Notes under the pieces: model-generated
The model's database searches: none
The model's input: the letters and a program-made list of their open reading frames with translations, nothing else
What the model was told of the DNA's origin: nothing
DNA from: Campylobacterales bacterium
GTDB taxonomy: Bacteria; Campylobacterota; Campylobacteria; Campylobacterales; Arcobacteraceae
Reading direction: 5' to 3'
Length of the DNA: 10,192 nucleotides
Assembly: GCA_016784825.1 (NCBI GenBank)
Contig: JADHTT010000014.1
Location: forward strand, 1-10,192
Program-made: the position numbers and the translations under genes
Shown: positions 1 through 6,064 of the stretch, one piece after another
Layout: each line of letters begins with the position of its first letter
Position numbering within the stretch: the first letter of the stretch is position 1

Positions 1-109
1 AGAAAGCTACTATTTTGAATTTGTATCTCATAATAGTAGCCCAAAGTTCCCTTAAGTCTATCTCATCCTCTTCAATATATTGCGTATTATTTACTACTTG
101 CTGTTGCAT
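1..109 (-). CDS. Wzz-type chain-length determinant / polysaccharide co-polymerase, N-terminal fragment (runs off left edge)
   Basis: Only the first 36 codons are in the window. The reading frame starts at ATG 109-107 and continues past base 1. The visible protein begins MQQQVVNNTQYIEEDEIDL, followed by RELWATIMRYKFKIVAF. This acidic, glutamine-rich start, then IDLRELW and a basic turn into a hydrophobic helix, is the usual entry into the first transmembrane segment of the Wzz/GumC family. That family sits in the inner membrane and sets polymer length together with the Wza-type export channel. The ATG shares one base with the stop codon of the export gene just upstream (TAATG), so the two are probably translationally coupled. 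The family call rests on a short stretch plus the neighbour. The C-terminal part, including any tyrosine-kinase domain, cannot be seen. Confidence 0.8.
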   Translation of the reverse strand, partial: MQQQVVNNTQYIEEDEIDLRELWATIMRYKFKIVAF

Positions 110-2856
110 TATAATGCACCTACTGTTTTAAGTGAAGCAGCTGTAATAGCAAACTGATACACAATTCCAGCTATATCTTTTGTAAGTTGCATCCCTGTAG
201 TAGTGATTAACTCTTGTGGTACGACTATTACATCTCCACTTTTTACATCTACACTATCACTTAAGAATATACCAGCAGAATATTTTTGAGCTTCACCATT
301 TGCATGAATTACATAAATATTTTCATCATCAGCTAGTTGAGTAAGTCCACCAGCTTTCTCTAGATAAGACGCTACATCATCATCATAGATAATAGCTGTA
401 GCATTCATAACTTGTCCCATCACTAAGACAGTATCGTTAAACGATGGAATATATAAAGTATCTTTATCTTTTAATGTAAGATTTGAAGAACTTTTTGATA
501 AATTATCAATATCACTTGAAAGATTTATAGTTACTCTTCCTATTGGCTGTAATGCTTCAGCTTGCTTAGATAAGCTATCTATCATATTTGCAGTCTCACT
601 CATATTTTGACTATCTGATTGACCTACTTCTTTTGGAGCACTGCTCATAGCTGCTGCTTTTTGCTTAAGTCTCAATAGAGATTCTCTTAACTTTTGTTTT
701 TGAAGCTGTTTGATTGATTCTCTTGTAAATACTGATCCATAAACAAATGCATCCTGAGTAAACCCTCCAGCTCGTGTAATTACATCAGCAAGTTTATCAC
801 CTGATTCTATCACATAAGTACCTGGAAATTTAACTTCACCATTAAGAGTTACAGTTTTTCTATCACTCCAGTTTGGAATAGTTTTTATTGTAATATCATC
901 AAAGTTTTTTAGTTTAAACTTATTTGCTTTTGACAATGAAATATTAATAATATCCTTTACTCTCTCATCATTAACTATATGATATCTAATGATTTCACAA
1001 CTTTTTTTATATGCTTTTTGAGTTAAACCTCCAGCTGTTATTATTAACTCTTCTAAGGTCATATCACTATTGATATTATACTGTTTTGGTAAATTAACTT
1101 CTCCACTAATGGTAGCTAATGATATTTGATTTAAATCATAATAATCATACAATTCAACCTCATCATAAGCACTTAACTTATAAGTTTTGGCATCATCAAT
1201 ACTAATTATCTTTGTAAGTGGCATTAAATCTTCTGTGTTGTATGTTACAACTTTGATCTTAGTCATATCATATGGCGCTTTTACACCAGCAATTTGTATT
1301 AAATCTGCTACATTTAAACCATCATAATATTGAAATTCCCCAACTTGAGCTACAACACTACCATTAATAGTCACATAAGGATTAAGTTCACTATCTAGTT
1401 TATTAAATATATATATCTCATCATCTGTTTTTAGTTGAATATCTTTTTTTCCTGCAATAACTTCTGCTAGATTAAATCTACTTACACTAGTAGTAAGATC
1501 ATCATTTTTTGATTTTATCATTGCATAAGTAAATAGAGTATTTTCCAAAAATACACCTTTTAAACCAAATGCAGATATCTCATGCTTAAGTAAAGATGAT
1601 AAGCTAGATGTCACATCTCTACTACCAGGTCTAACTACATTTCCATATAAGTATATAGACTTTTTATGTACAGCATCTATGCTATACACATACACACTAT
1701 CACTATTATTTAAAGTTTTTAATTTAGCATCTTTTAAATTTACACTTGATACTACACTGTGTTCATTTGCATCAAACCCTTGGATTTTAATACCAGATTT
1801 TGAAGCATTTGGTTTAAGTCCACCTGCGTATGATATAAGCTTATCTAGATTATCTCCATCTTTTAGCTCAAATAATGCTGGAGTATTAATAGCACCATCA
1901 ATAGCTACTATTTTATTAGCCTTAGGGACAAATATTATATCACCACTTCTAAGTAATGTAGATACTCCATCATTTTTACCAGTTAGCAACTCATAAAAGT
2001 CGATAGATTTTAAAATCTTTCCATTTCTTTTAATAAATATATCTCTCACAGAGCCATTTGCTTTCACGCCACCACTTACAATAAGCAAATCTTTAATAGT
2101 AGAAAGTGAAGCGATATTATATATACCTGCGCCATTCACATCACCTGTAAGTGTAACTTGGATAGTACTATAACTAGAGATATTTACAGATACTTTGGCA
2201 CCACCAAAAGCAGATGAAAGTTGTGATTTTAAAATCTTAGAAGCTTCAAAAAATTCTAAACCAGCCACCTTAATAGGTCCAAGTGTATCGATATTTATAT
2301 TTCCATTGTTATCTACAACAGCTTCAATATTTTTATTAACACCACCATAAATCCAAATAGAGATAGTGTCATTTTTATTTATTATATAGTAGCTAGGTAC
2401 TGGTAAACTAGAACTATTTAAACTATTTTTATTTGTAAAAAAAGTTTTTGAAAATCTAGTTAATGATTTTGTAGATATTTTATTTTGATTAGATTTTATC
2501 TCTTTTAATCTTGCTGCATTGCCTTTGTAAGCCAATGGATTAGAATAGATTTTAGTATCTTTTGTTTGAATAATTGTCTCACTTGATTCATCAGCTGATT
2601 TTGTTTCAGTAGTAGCTTGATCAACTATCTCATTTGTAGCTTCTACAGCTACATTAGATTCTGCTTTTGTTGTATTGTTTACTTTTTGTAAAACTTGAGA
2701 CTTACTAATACCTCTTTTTGCCATCTCGGCTTTTGCTTGTGGTGTATTTAGTAGTGCTGGATTTGATTTGATCATCTGTATTGCTTGTGACTGAGTAGGT
2801 TGTGCTACAACACATGCACTCAAAGCTAATAATAAAAGAATAACTTTTTTGAACAT
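109..2856 (-). CDS. Large Wza-like polysaccharide export protein with multiple SLBB repeats
   Basis: This 915-residue protein should form the periplasmic and outer-membrane channel that exports a capsular or exopolysaccharide. It starts with a hydrophobic leader containing a lipobox-like LSAC (residues 12-15), so it may be a lipoprotein; signal peptidase I cleavage after VVA is an alternative. A low-complexity Ser/Thr/Glu/Asn-rich stretch follows (about 60-150). A Poly_export domain runs from about 152 to 240 (YYIINKNDTISIWIYGG). I count seven SLBB-like units with the pattern GxVxxPGxYxI...LxxLIxxAGG, at about 232, 315, 400, 494, 579, 667 and 808. A coiled-coil-like, Lys/Gln-rich insert lies at 713-770. 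The last ~29 residues form an amphipathic helix like the outer-membrane helix of Wza. E. coli Wza is only about 380 residues, so this is the long multi-SLBB form. An AAAAAGG ribosome site precedes the start, and the stop overlaps the Wzz-type gene. Confidence 0.93.
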   Translation of the reverse strand: MFKKVILLLLALSACVVAQPTQSQAIQMIKSNPALLNTPQAKAEMAKRGISKSQVLQKVNNTTKAESNVAVEATNEIVDQATTETKSADESSETIIQTKDTKIYSNPLAYKGNAARLKEIKSNQNKISTKSLTRFSKTFFTNKNSLNSSSLPVPSYYIINKNDTISIWIYGGVNKNIEAVVDNNGNINIDTLGPIKVAGLEFFEASKILKSQLSSAFGGAKVSVNISSYSTIQVTLTGDVNGAGIYNIASLSTIKDLLIVSGGVKANGSVRDIFIKRNGKILKSIDFYELLTGKNDGVSTLLRSGDIIFVPKANKIVAIDGAINTPALFELKDGDNLDKLISYAGGLKPNASKSGIKIQGFDANEHSVVSSVNLKDAKLKTLNNSDSVYVYSIDAVHKKSIYLYGNVVRPGSRDVTSSLSSLLKHEISAFGLKGVFLENTLFTYAMIKSKNDDLTTSVSRFNLAEVIAGKKDIQLKTDDEIYIFNKLDSELNPYVTINGSVVAQVGEFQYYDGLNVADLIQIAGVKAPYDMTKIKVVTYNTEDLMPLTKIISIDDAKTYKLSAYDEVELYDYYDLNQISLATISGEVNLPKQYNINSDMTLEELIITAGGLTQKAYKKSCEIIRYHIVNDERVKDIINISLSKANKFKLKNFDDITIKTIPNWSDRKTVTLNGEVKFPGTYVIESGDKLADVITRAGGFTQDAFVYGSVFTRESIKQLQKQKLRESLLRLKQKAAAMSSAPKEVGQSDSQNMSETANMIDSLSKQAEALQPIGRVTINLSSDIDNLSKSSSNLTLKDKDTLYIPSFNDTVLVMGQVMNATAIIYDDDVASYLEKAGGLTQLADDENIYVIHANGEAQKYSAGIFLSDSVDVKSGDVIVVPQELITTTGMQLTKDIAGIVYQFAITAASLKTVGAL

Positions 2857-2863
2857 TAATTTA

Positions 2864-2889
2864 CCTTTTTATTTTATTATATAATTATA
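2864..2889 (-). promoter_or_regulatory. Candidate promoter and RBS for the export gene
   Basis: On the minus strand there is a TATAAT at 2889-2884 (in TTTAGATATAATTA) and a second TATAAT at 2881-2876. An AAAGG Shine-Dalgarno at about 2868-2864 precedes the ATG at 2856. No convincing TTGACA lies 16-18 bases upstream of either box. That fits Campylobacterota sigma-70 promoters, which lean on the -10 and AT-rich upstream DNA. Read-through from the upstream tRNA cluster is also possible, because no clear terminator follows tRNA-Asn. Confidence 0.45.
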
Positions 2890-2963
2890 TCTAAACAATA
2901 TAATATTAAAGTGTCATTGTTTTGTAAGTTTATAAATTTTAATGATTTTATTTTTTTGAAAAG

Positions 2964-3038
2964 TGGCTCCGGCACCTGGATTCGAACCAGGGACCAAATG
3001 ATTAACAGTCATCTACTCTACCACTGAGCTATGCCGGA
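2964..3038 (-). tRNA. tRNA-Asn (GTT)
   Basis: The minus strand folds as a complete 75-nt tRNA with encoded CCA. The acceptor stem TCCGGCA pairs with TGCCGGA, the discriminator is G, the D-arm begins AGCTCAG, and the T-loop is GTTCGAATC. The anticodon loop CTGTTAA has anticodon GTT at 3006-3004, which reads AAC/AAU. It is the last gene of a three-tRNA cluster, 18 bases after tRNA-Ser. Confidence 0.97.
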
Positions 3039-3056
3039 ATATAAAAAAGTATAAAA

Positions 3057-3145
3057 TGGCAGAGAGTAGCGGATTCGAACCGCTGGAGGTATGACCCTCG
3101 CCGGTTTTCAAAACCGGTACATTCGACCAACTCTGTCAACTCTCT
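3057..3145 (-). tRNA. tRNA-Ser (TGA)
   Basis: This is an 89-nt class II tRNA on the minus strand with encoded CCA. Acceptor AGAGAGT pairs with ACTCTCT. The anticodon stem CCGGT/ACCGG encloses the loop TTTGAAA, with anticodon TGA at 3110-3108 (reads UCN). A long variable arm (GAGGGTCATACCTC) identifies the serine type together with the anticodon. It lies 10 bases after tRNA-Leu and is probably cotranscribed with it. Confidence 0.97.
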
Positions 3146-3155
3146 ACAATTTAAA

Positions 3156-3242
3156 TGGTGCGAATGGTCGGAATTGAACCGACACTCCGAAACCGGAATT
3201 GGATTTTAAGTCCAACGCGTCTACCTATTCCGCCACACTCGC
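3156..3242 (-). tRNA. tRNA-Leu (TAA)
   Basis: This is an 87-nt class II tRNA on the minus strand with encoded CCA. Acceptor GCGAGTG pairs with CATTCGC (one G-T wobble), and the discriminator is A. The anticodon stem TTGGA/TCCAA encloses the loop CTTAAAA, with anticodon TAA at 3208-3206 (reads UUA/UUG). It is the first gene of the cluster, with the promoter candidate just upstream at 3264-3293. Confidence 0.97.
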
Positions 3243-3263
3243 ATGTATTAATAATGATCTCTC

Positions 3264-3293
3264 ATTAAAGGTAAGTTTGTATCAACTTTTCAA
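3264..3293 (-). promoter_or_regulatory. Sigma-70-type promoter for the tRNA cluster
   Basis: On the minus strand, TTGAAA (3293-3288) and TTTAAT (3269-3264) are separated by 18 bases; each matches consensus at five of six positions. Transcription would start near 3257, giving a leader of roughly 15 bases before the 5' end of tRNA-Leu. That suits a tRNA operon. Confidence 0.6.
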
Positions 3294-3298
3294 GGAAA

Positions 3299-3337
3299 CT
3301 TCGGTAACCTCGTTTTGTGGATGGAATTTTACCAAAA
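3299..3337 (-). terminator. Possible hairpin (weak terminator) after galU
   Basis: Downstream of the galU stop, the minus-strand RNA can pair UUUUGGUAA (3337-3329) with UUACCGAAG (3307-3299). This is a nine-pair stem with two G-U pairs and a 21-base loop. The sequence after it (TTTCC) is only weakly U-rich, so it is a poor intrinsic terminator. It sits just upstream of the tRNA promoter -35 and may separate galU transcription from the tRNA operon, but this is tentative. Confidence 0.3.
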
Positions 3338-3362
3338 GAAACTTATAACTACATTAAATTAG

Positions 3363-4196
3363 TTAAAGTTTCTTATTCAAATTATAAAAATAGTTTGTTG
3401 CTTCTACATAGCCATCTATACTACCACAATCAAATCTTTTTCCATCAAACTCATATGCTAACACTTTACCTTGTTTTGCAAGTGTAAGAAGTGCATCTGT
3501 AATCTGAATCTCTCCACCTTTTCCTGGTGCTGTAGTTTCAATAATATCAAAAATTTCTGGTATCAAAATATACCTACCAATGATAGCCAAATTTGACGGA
3601 GCGTCTTCTGGCTCTGGTTTTTCAACCATATTATCAACTCTTGTGATACCATTTGCGATTGTCTCACCAGCTATTACACCATATTTATTTGAATCTTGAG
3701 GTGGTATTTGCTCAACTGCTACTATACAACAATCTGGATGTTGTTCATATACTTTCATCATTTGAGTTAAAACAGAATCACCTTCATTACTACAAAGATC
3801 ATCTGCAAGAATCACTGCAAATGGTTCATCTCCTATTAGAGGTTTTCCTGTAAGTATAGCATGTCCAAGACCTTTCATCTCAAGCTGTCTTGTATATGTA
3901 AACTGACAATTGTCTATAATATGATTTACTCCGTCTAGAAGCTCTGCTTTACTTGAACCTGCTATATTTTGCTCTATATCTGTATGTCTATCAAAGTGGT
4001 CTTCTATTGACTTTTTGTACTTACTAGTAACTATTGCCATTGTTTCACATCCAGCGCTCATCGCCTCTTCTACACCATATTCAATTAGTGGTTTTGTAAG
4101 TATTGGTAGCATCTCTTTTGGTATAGCTTTTGTAGCTGGTAAAAATCTAGTACCATATCCTGCTGCTGGAAATAAACATTTTTTGATTATCGACAT
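3363..4196 (-). CDS. galU: UTP--glucose-1-phosphate uridylyltransferase
   Basis: This cytoplasmic nucleotidyltransferase converts UTP and glucose-1-phosphate to UDP-glucose and pyrophosphate, supplying glycosyl donors for surface polysaccharide. The 277-residue length is typical of bacterial GalU. The nucleotide-binding signature AAGYGTRFLPATKAIPKEML lies at about 11-30. The metal/nucleotide segment VILADDL is near 128-134. The sugar-phosphate loop VEKPEPEDAPSN is near 192-203. GKGGEIQITDAL (near 226-237) and FDCGS (near 256-260) complete the family pattern. Every expected motif is present, so it should be active. The start is supported by an AAGGG Shine-Dalgarno eight bases upstream (4210-4204). 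It shares strand with the export genes and the dehydratase, but is separated from the export gene by the tRNA cluster and from the dehydratase by the toxin-antitoxin block. Confidence 0.97.
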   Translation of the reverse strand: MSIIKKCLFPAAGYGTRFLPATKAIPKEMLPILTKPLIEYGVEEAMSAGCETMAIVTSKYKKSIEDHFDRHTDIEQNIAGSSKAELLDGVNHIIDNCQFTYTRQLEMKGLGHAILTGKPLIGDEPFAVILADDLCSNEGDSVLTQMMKVYEQHPDCCIVAVEQIPPQDSNKYGVIAGETIANGITRVDNMVEKPEPEDAPSNLAIIGRYILIPEIFDIIETTAPGKGGEIQITDALLTLAKQGKVLAYEFDGKRFDCGSIDGYVEATNYFYNLNKKL

Positions 4197-4241
4197 TTTC
4201 TTGTCCCTTTGATATTGTTTTTCTTATTCTATCTAATGAAG

Positions 4242-4247
4242 ATTATA
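4242..4247 (-). promoter_or_regulatory. -10 box candidate for galU
   Basis: A TATAAT on the minus strand lies about 46 bases before the galU ATG, in an AT-rich stretch between hipB and galU. No recognisable -35 element is present at the right distance. Because no terminator is visible after hipB, galU could also receive read-through from the hip operon. Confidence 0.4.
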
Positions 4248-4292
4248 TTATCTTAAAATATCATTTTATTTACCTATTGATTATATATCTTA

Positions 4293-4574
4293 CTACTTCA
4301 TAACTTTAAATAACTCTTCATCTGTAACTTCTAAGAGATGTTCACTCTCTTCTAGAGCATCTAAACCTCTTAATACATCTATAAACTTCTCAAGAGTTAT
4401 TTTTCCGCGTATTTCAAACTCTTGGTAACTACGAAAACTCATACCAATATGTTGTGCAAATTCTTTTTGTGTGCCATATTGTTTACTATTTTTCTTTCGT
4501 TTGCGCTTTGCTCTTGAAGCTAATTCTTTTATAATCTCTTCAGTTGTTGCTAAAGAAAAATCTATCTCTTTCAT
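4293..4574 (-). CDS. hipB: HTH (XRE-like) antitoxin partner of HipA
   Basis: This small 93-residue protein has a helix-turn-helix at about 34-55 (GTQKEFAQHIGMSFRSYQEF), preceded by a strongly basic patch RAKRKRKK (21-28). Its C-terminus is acidic (EESEHLLEVTDEELF). In HipBA systems the HTH protein neutralises the HipA kinase and represses the operon through inverted-repeat operators. The ATG overlaps the hipA stop by one base (TAATG), so its translation is probably coupled to that of the toxin. The toxin-first order is the reverse of E. coli hipBA, where the antitoxin is promoter-proximal. The family call rests on the HTH and the position next to hipA; sequence similarity to classical HipB is not obvious by eye. 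The likely operators are at 5863-5885 and 5907-5923. Confidence 0.75.
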   Translation of the reverse strand: MKEIDFSLATTEEIIKELASRAKRKRKKNSKQYGTQKEFAQHIGMSFRSYQEFEIRGKITLEKFIDVLRGLDALEESEHLLEVTDEELFKVMK

Positions 4575-5851
4575 TAGCTATTCCCTTGAGTAAAGTTTTT
4601 ATCTACTATTTTTGTCTCTTCTAAGATTTGATTAGCAAATTCTTTAGGGATACTAAGGTTTACACACTCTTTGATGAGTTTTGAATTTTTAATCTCTATC
4701 ATATTTTGTATATTCACTTTTAAAAATGACTCACTTATATTATATGGCTCAAAAGCATTTTTTAGATCTTCAAAAGATGCTCGATTTAGAACTTTATCAC
4801 CAAGCAACATTTGATGGTATCCATTACATGTATATGTCAGGTCGTATGCTGGAGCAAAAGACCATCTGCCATCACTATTCATAAGAAATGAAAAGTTCTT
4901 TGTGTGGTCATCTCTATTTCCAAAAATTGCATTAAACAAAATTATTTTTACCATTTGTTCTTTTTCTTCTTGTGCTAGATTAAGCTTATTAGCTATTCTA
5001 AACATATCCATATAGTCATTATAAGTTTCATATGGATTATAATGCATCATTCCAGATAGTGAATGAATATGAAATCTTTCATTTGCTTTTCTATCAAATC
5101 GAAGGGTAAGAAAATGTGCTCTACCATCAAGCTCCAATAGTTCACATGAACTCATAATGATGCCTGATTCCTTTGCAAATAAATGATACACATACTCTAA
5201 TTTAGTAGGAATAGAATGCTCTTTATATTTTTTAGCTAAAGTTGGATACATCGACATATCACCATCATCATATTTAATAATAACAGGTTGATACCCTTTG
5301 GGAAAATCGCCTTGTTTTCTAGTTAGACTTATAGTTTTATCATTATAGTTAAAACCCACCATAGCCTTAGCCCTTGCACCTCCACCAGCAGAGTTTGAAA
5401 CTGCAATAAGTGTTTTTAATGTTGGTATTGAGTTATGACTATCTCCATAATTTGGATTTAAAAGTTTTTTAGAGTTCTCATAAAGTTCAGATATATTTAG
5501 TATATCTTTATAATCATGCGTTTTTTGTACTGGATGAAACTCTAAAGCACCTAATGTATGAGAACCTAGAAATTGTAATCTCTCCATAATAGTAGGCTTT
5601 CTTTTTAAATGCTCATACATAAAACGATCCATATAATCCATACCATAACTTCCAGGTAAGTGGTCACTTATTAAGCCAGGAAGACCATACTGATAGGCAA
5701 GATGAGAAAATTCATAGACCTTTTTATTGGCAATAGGCATTTTGATAGGGGAAAAGTCAAGTTTGTTTGTATCTGAGTATTTAAACTTCATTATCCCTTT
5801 GTGTTCTATAAGTTGTCCTATATCCTTTCCCCATGCTTTAACATGAATCAT
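4574..5851 (-). CDS. hipA: HipA-family serine/threonine kinase toxin
   Basis: This 425-residue HipA-type kinase belongs to a family that causes growth arrest by phosphorylating translation factors such as a tRNA synthetase. The N-terminal HipA_N1-like subdomain spans about 3-105 (LPGLISDHLPGSYGMDYMDR at 57-76). The Gly-rich P-loop SAGGGARAKA is at 154-163; in E. coli HipA the equivalent loop carries the autophosphorylated serine, and here Ser154 is the candidate. The usual GARPKA proline is alanine. The catalytic loop GNRDDHTKNFSFL (311-323) supplies the catalytic Asp and a metal-binding Asn, and AYDLT (335-339) supplies the DFG-like Asp337. All key residues are present and the length is full, so it is probably active. 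It carries its own N-terminal subdomain and has no separate HipS-like gene, so it is not a HipBST arrangement. The start is supported by AAGGGA five bases upstream. Confidence 0.93.
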   Translation of the reverse strand: MIHVKAWGKDIGQLIEHKGIMKFKYSDTNKLDFSPIKMPIANKKVYEFSHLAYQYGLPGLISDHLPGSYGMDYMDRFMYEHLKRKPTIMERLQFLGSHTLGALEFHPVQKTHDYKDILNISELYENSKKLLNPNYGDSHNSIPTLKTLIAVSNSAGGGARAKAMVGFNYNDKTISLTRKQGDFPKGYQPVIIKYDDGDMSMYPTLAKKYKEHSIPTKLEYVYHLFAKESGIIMSSCELLELDGRAHFLTLRFDRKANERFHIHSLSGMMHYNPYETYNDYMDMFRIANKLNLAQEEKEQMVKIILFNAIFGNRDDHTKNFSFLMNSDGRWSFAPAYDLTYTCNGYHQMLLGDKVLNRASFEDLKNAFEPYNISESFLKVNIQNMIEIKNSKLIKECVNLSIPKEFANQILEETKIVDKNFTQGNS

Positions 5852-5862
5852 ATCTTTCCCTT

Positions 5863-5885
5863 TATATACATTTATAGTGTATATA
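5863..5885. promoter_or_regulatory. Inverted repeat TATATACA-N7-TGTATATA, likely hip operator
   Basis: Perfect eight-base arms at 5863-5870 and 5878-5885 flank the seven-base spacer TTTATAG. The spacer holds the best -10 candidate for hipA (TATAAA on the minus strand, 5876-5871), and the site ends 11 bases before the hipA ATG. A repressor bound here would block hipA-hipB transcription, matching the autoregulation known for HipB proteins. Which protein binds is an inference. Confidence 0.6.
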
Positions 5886-5906
5886 TTATCATAAGTTTAT
5901 TTAAAT

Positions 5907-5923
5907 ATACACTTATACTGTAT
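5907..5923. promoter_or_regulatory. Second, degenerate copy of the operator (ATACA-N7-TGTAT)
   Basis: Five-base perfect arms (5907-5911 and 5919-5923) flank a seven-base spacer CTTATAC. That is the same arm core and spacing as the site at 5863-5885, and the spacers are similar (TTTATAG/CTTATAC). The two centres (5874 and 5915) are 41 bases apart, close to four helical turns, so two dimers could bind on the same DNA face. Confidence 0.45.
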
Positions 5924-5927
5924 TATC

Positions 5928-5951
5928 TTTTGAAATATGGACATTTCAAAA
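5928..5951. repeat. 24-base inverted repeat TTTTGAAAT-N6-ATTTCAAAA
   Basis: Perfect nine-base arms (5928-5936 and 5943-5951) flank ATGGAC. It lies between the hip operators and the ATPase promoter, upstream of both genes, so it is not positioned as a terminator. It could be a regulator site or a hairpin. It differs in sequence from the hip operator pair, so a second protein may bind here. Confidence 0.5.
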
Positions 5952-5981
5952 TTCTAACCAAAAAATTCAAAACTAATCAAA

Positions 5982-6001
5982 AATATGTCATATTGCAATA
6001 T
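5982..6001. promoter_or_regulatory. Two overlapping palindromes upstream of the ATPase promoter
   Basis: AATATG-T-CATATT (5982-5994) overlaps the perfect 12-base palindrome ATATTGCAATAT (5990-6001). They end six bases before the -35 of the ATPase promoter, where an activator or repressor could act. Short palindromes arise by chance in AT-rich DNA, so the evidence is moderate. Confidence 0.35.
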
Positions 6002-6007
6002 TAGGTA

Positions 6008-6036
6008 TTGTATTCCCTATATTAATATGCTATAAT
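6008..6036 (+). promoter_or_regulatory. Promoter of the AAA ATPase gene
   Basis: TTGTAT (6008-6013), a 17-base spacer and TATAAT (6031-6036) with the extended -10 TGC directly before it. Transcription would start near 6043. That leaves about 10 bases before the first in-frame ATG (6053) and about 22 before the second (6065), which favours the second. Confidence 0.7.
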
Positions 6037-6064
6037 AGTATTATAAAACCAAATGGAGCTAAAG

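Noticed and set aside
1679..1996. Plus-strand open frame of 105 codons
   Set aside because: It is fully inside the well-supported export gene on the other strand, has no family pattern, and is low-complexity Ser/Leu-rich as expected from antisense reading.
3156..3180. Integration (att) site at the 3' end of tRNA-Leu
   Set aside because: No second copy of the tRNA 3' end and no integrase gene are visible in the window.
4239..4254. AAGAT-N6-ATCTT as a terminator after hipB or an operator of galU
   Set aside because: Five AT-rich base pairs without a U-run are too weak; the element overlaps the galU -10 but could easily be chance.
4293..5851. HipBST three-gene kinase system
   Set aside because: The kinase is full length with its own N-terminal subdomain, and there is no separate small HipS-like gene.
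5801..6004. Plus-strand open frame of 67 codons across the hipA start and intergenic region
   Set aside because: It covers the hip operators, has AT-rich Tyr/Ile/Leu composition, and has no ribosome site; most likely chance.
6053..6064. ATG at 6053 as the start of the ATPase
   Set aside because: It overlaps the TGGAG ribosome site of the ATG at 6065, has no ribosome site of its own, and would leave only about 10 bases after the predicted transcription start.
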